A stretch of DNA of 30,966 nucleotides from an uncultured Bacteroidales bacterium (GTDB lineage Bacteria > Bacteroidota > Bacteroidia > Bacteroidales > UBA932). The notes under the pieces are model-generated. The model made no database searches and was not told where the DNA came from. It was given only the letters and a program-made list of their open reading frames with translations. The position numbers and the translations under genes are program-made. Positions 29,210 to 30,966 of the stretch are shown here, one piece after another. Position 1 is the first letter of the stretch. The number at the start of each line of letters is the position of its first letter. Location of the stretch: positions 1 through 30,966 of the forward strand of contig CAKUSF010000012.1 in the NCBI GenBank assembly GCA_934678915.1, written 5' to 3'.

Positions 29210-30966
29210 GAGAATGACCAAATACTCCTTCATTCTTCTCAGCGAGAAGACTGAAGAATTTCTTAAGAGTCTTCAAGAGCTTGGACTGGTTGACATCACA
29301 AGATCATCAAAGCCGGTTGACGAGCACTCCGCGGCTCTCCTCTCGGCAAGCAACGAGCTCAAAAAGGCAGCTTCAAAACTTGAGTCTTACGATTTTACAA
29401 AAGACCCAGACTTGGAAAAAATCGAGGCAGAAGTGGACCCCGACGCTAAGTATGCCAATCCTCTGGAAAGTTTTAAGGAATATTCCTCAAAACTAGAAAC
29501 ACTACAGAATGAGTTGGCACAGGCCATAAAGGATGTCGAAAGCAGAAGGCCTTGGGGGTGTTTTGACAAGTCTGCATTTGACGCCCTCAAATTAAAAGGC
29601 TACAAAGTTCATTGGTACAACGTTTCCAAGAAGGCCTACGACCCATCATGGGCTGGACTCTACCCTCTTCAGGAAGTATTCGATGACGGGAAAAACGTCT
29701 GGTTTGTCACCATCTCCGATGACCCGAAATATTCATTACCAGTCGATGAATGTCCTGCTCCGGAAGGAGACATCAGATTTGCCGAACGGAAAGTTATATC
29801 TCTAAAAGAGAGCCTCATAACTTGCAAAGCACGGCTTTTAGAGTTGAAGGAATATGCTTTCGAAATGCTTCGTCAGTGTGACGAAGACGTCGCTAGCCTT
29901 CAGCTATATCTTGCTGATGCAGGGGCGGGTAAAGCAGCGGAGAACATGATTACTACATTCATCGGCTTCGCTCCAATTGAGAATGATGCCACCCTCTGCG
30001 CGAAGTTCGACAAGATGGACATCATCTATCTCAAAGAAGAAGCCGTCAAGGATGACAATCCGCCTATAAAGTTCAAGGAGAACAAGTTCGTAAAGATGTT
30101 CACGGTTCTGACCGACATGTATGGCCGTCCAGCCTACGATGAGTTCGACCCGACACCGTGCATCTCCATATTCTTTACCCTCTTTTTCGCCATGTGTATG
30201 GGTGATGCTGGCTATGGTATTGCCCTCGCGCTCATCGGACTCGCAATGAGAAAAGGCAAGGGATTCATCGGCTCGATTGCCCCGCTTGTCACCACTCTTG
30301 GCGTTGCGACCATTGTGATGGGAACCATCCTGCACACATTCTTCGGAATGGACACATCCACAGCGACTTGGGTACCGGATTGGATCAAGAAATGCATGAT
30401 TCAGGGGACTGTCGCTGGCTATGACGCGCAGATGCTATTCTCAATCCTGATTGGTATCGTTCACATCAGTGTAGCCATGCTCCTTAAGACGGCTTACGCC
30501 ATCAAACGCAATGGCTTTGTCAATTCGCTCGGCACCATCGGATGGACACTCCTTATAGTTGGTGGCGTCATCGTTGGAGGTTTCGCCCTCGCAGGTGTCA
30601 TTGATTCCGCTGTCACCAAATGGATTGTCATCGCGCTTGGAGTGGTTTCCGCTTTGGGAATATTCCTTCTCAACGACATCCACAGGAATCCTCTGTTGAA
30701 CATCGGTTCTGGACTCTATGAGACCTACAACACCGTCACCGGACTTCTTGGCGATGTGCTCAGTTACCTGCGTCTGTACGCCCTTGGACTTGCCGGTGGA
30801 ATGCTTGGCAATGCGTTCAACGAGCTGGGAATGTCAGTTTATGGAATAGACGTTCCCGGAGTGAACATCCTCTGCTTCGCCCTCATCGTTGGCTTCGGCC
30901 ACATCCTGAACCTTGCGATGTGTTGCCTCGGAGCCTTCGTGCACCCTCTACGACTCAATTTCCTTG
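29202..30966 (+). CDS. V/A-type ATPase membrane subunit I (partial, 3' end outside the window)
   Basis: Stator membrane subunit (a/I) that carries the ion half-channels beside the c ring. 588 codons are present and the frame is still open at the window edge. The N-terminal half (1-325, starting MIERMTKYSFILLSEKTEEF) is cytoplasmic and coiled-coil rich. The membrane half starts at PCISIFFTLFFAMCMGDAGY (about 322-341) and shows at least six hydrophobic segments. LSYLRLYALGLAGGMLGNAF contains the arginine essential for ion transfer in this family, and a second conserved arginine is in FVHPLRLNFL at the edge. The start ATG 29202 lies within the end of atpD. The ion (H+ or Na+) cannot be decided because the c-ring gene lies outside. 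Confidence 0.95.
   Translation, partial: MIERMTKYSFILLSEKTEEFLKSLQELGLVDITRSSKPVDEHSAALLSASNELKKAASKLESYDFTKDPDLEKIEAEVDPDAKYANPLESFKEYSSKLETLQNELAQAIKDVESRRPWGCFDKSAFDALKLKGYKVHWYNVSKKAYDPSWAGLYPLQEVFDDGKNVWFVTISDDPKYSLPVDECPAPEGDIRFAERKVISLKESLITCKARLLELKEYAFEMLRQCDEDVASLQLYLADAGAGKAAENMITTFIGFAPIENDATLCAKFDKMDIIYLKEEAVKDDNPPIKFKENKFVKMFTVLTDMYGRPAYDEFDPTPCISIFFTLFFAMCMGDAGYGIALALIGLAMRKGKGFIGSIAPLVTTLGVATIVMGTILHTFFGMDTSTATWVPDWIKKCMIQGTVAGYDAQMLFSILIGIVHISVAMLLKTAYAIKRNGFVNSLGTIGWTLLIVGGVIVGGFALAGVIDSAVTKWIVIALGVVSALGIFLLNDIHRNPLLNIGSGLYETYNTVTGLLGDVLSYLRLYALGLAGGMLGNAFNELGMSVYGIDVPGVNILCFALIVGFGHILNLAMCCLGAFVHPLRLNFL

Overview
The window comes from a member of the Bacteroidetes, most likely order Bacteroidales. 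Evidence: a SusC/SusD outer-membrane pair; promoters of the Bacteroidetes type (TTTG, about 19 nt, TAnnTTTG) in front of many genes; few Shine-Dalgarno sites; a sodium-pumping methylmalonyl-CoA decarboxylase with a lamin-tail/OadG fusion; and a compact A/V-type ATPase operon with a DUF2764 gene. I cannot place it below order.

Layout. 1-99: tail of an Rpn-like nuclease gene. 205-5382 (minus): susC then susD, with no carbohydrate enzyme in view. 5587-6912: ffh. 6970-8181 (minus): lysA, divergent from a deoxyhypusine-synthase-like gene (8474-9448). 9551-9994: a small AraC-type DNA-binding protein. 10105-13721: one probable operon of ABC ATPase, membrane subunit, YtrA-like GntR repressor and two secreted DUF2807 proteins, with a strong promoter and a palindrome over its start point. 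13968-16465 (minus): recF, DUF721/DciA-like, pdxB. 16681-18132: membrane-anchored TPR protein and YebC. 18489-22627: mmdA, lamin-tail/OadG, biotin carrier and mmdB, the Na+ pump of the succinate-to-propionate route. 22706-24171 (minus): two tandem WG-repeat/TonB-C proteins. 24296 to the end: V-ATPase E, DUF2764, A, B, D and I (I runs off the window).

How the genes fit together: the decarboxylase exports Na+ during propionate formation, and the nearby rotary ATPase could use or add to that ion gradient, although its ion-binding c ring lies outside the window. The ABC/GntR/DUF2807 block looks like a self-regulated envelope module.

Beyond genes, the most unusual signals are: (i) two long intergenic hairpins that share the same 8-nt loop CACGTTAC and a compensated closing pair, each next to a copy of a second repeat; (ii) that second repeat, core TTCGACAGGCTCAGCGACC, which also lies in frame inside the linker of the biotin carrier gene; (iii) strong over-use of the hexamer ATATTC/GAATAT, including inside genes where it requires otherwise rare codons; (iv) a candidate operator for the GntR gene. 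I saw no tRNA, rRNA, CRISPR array or insertion sequence.
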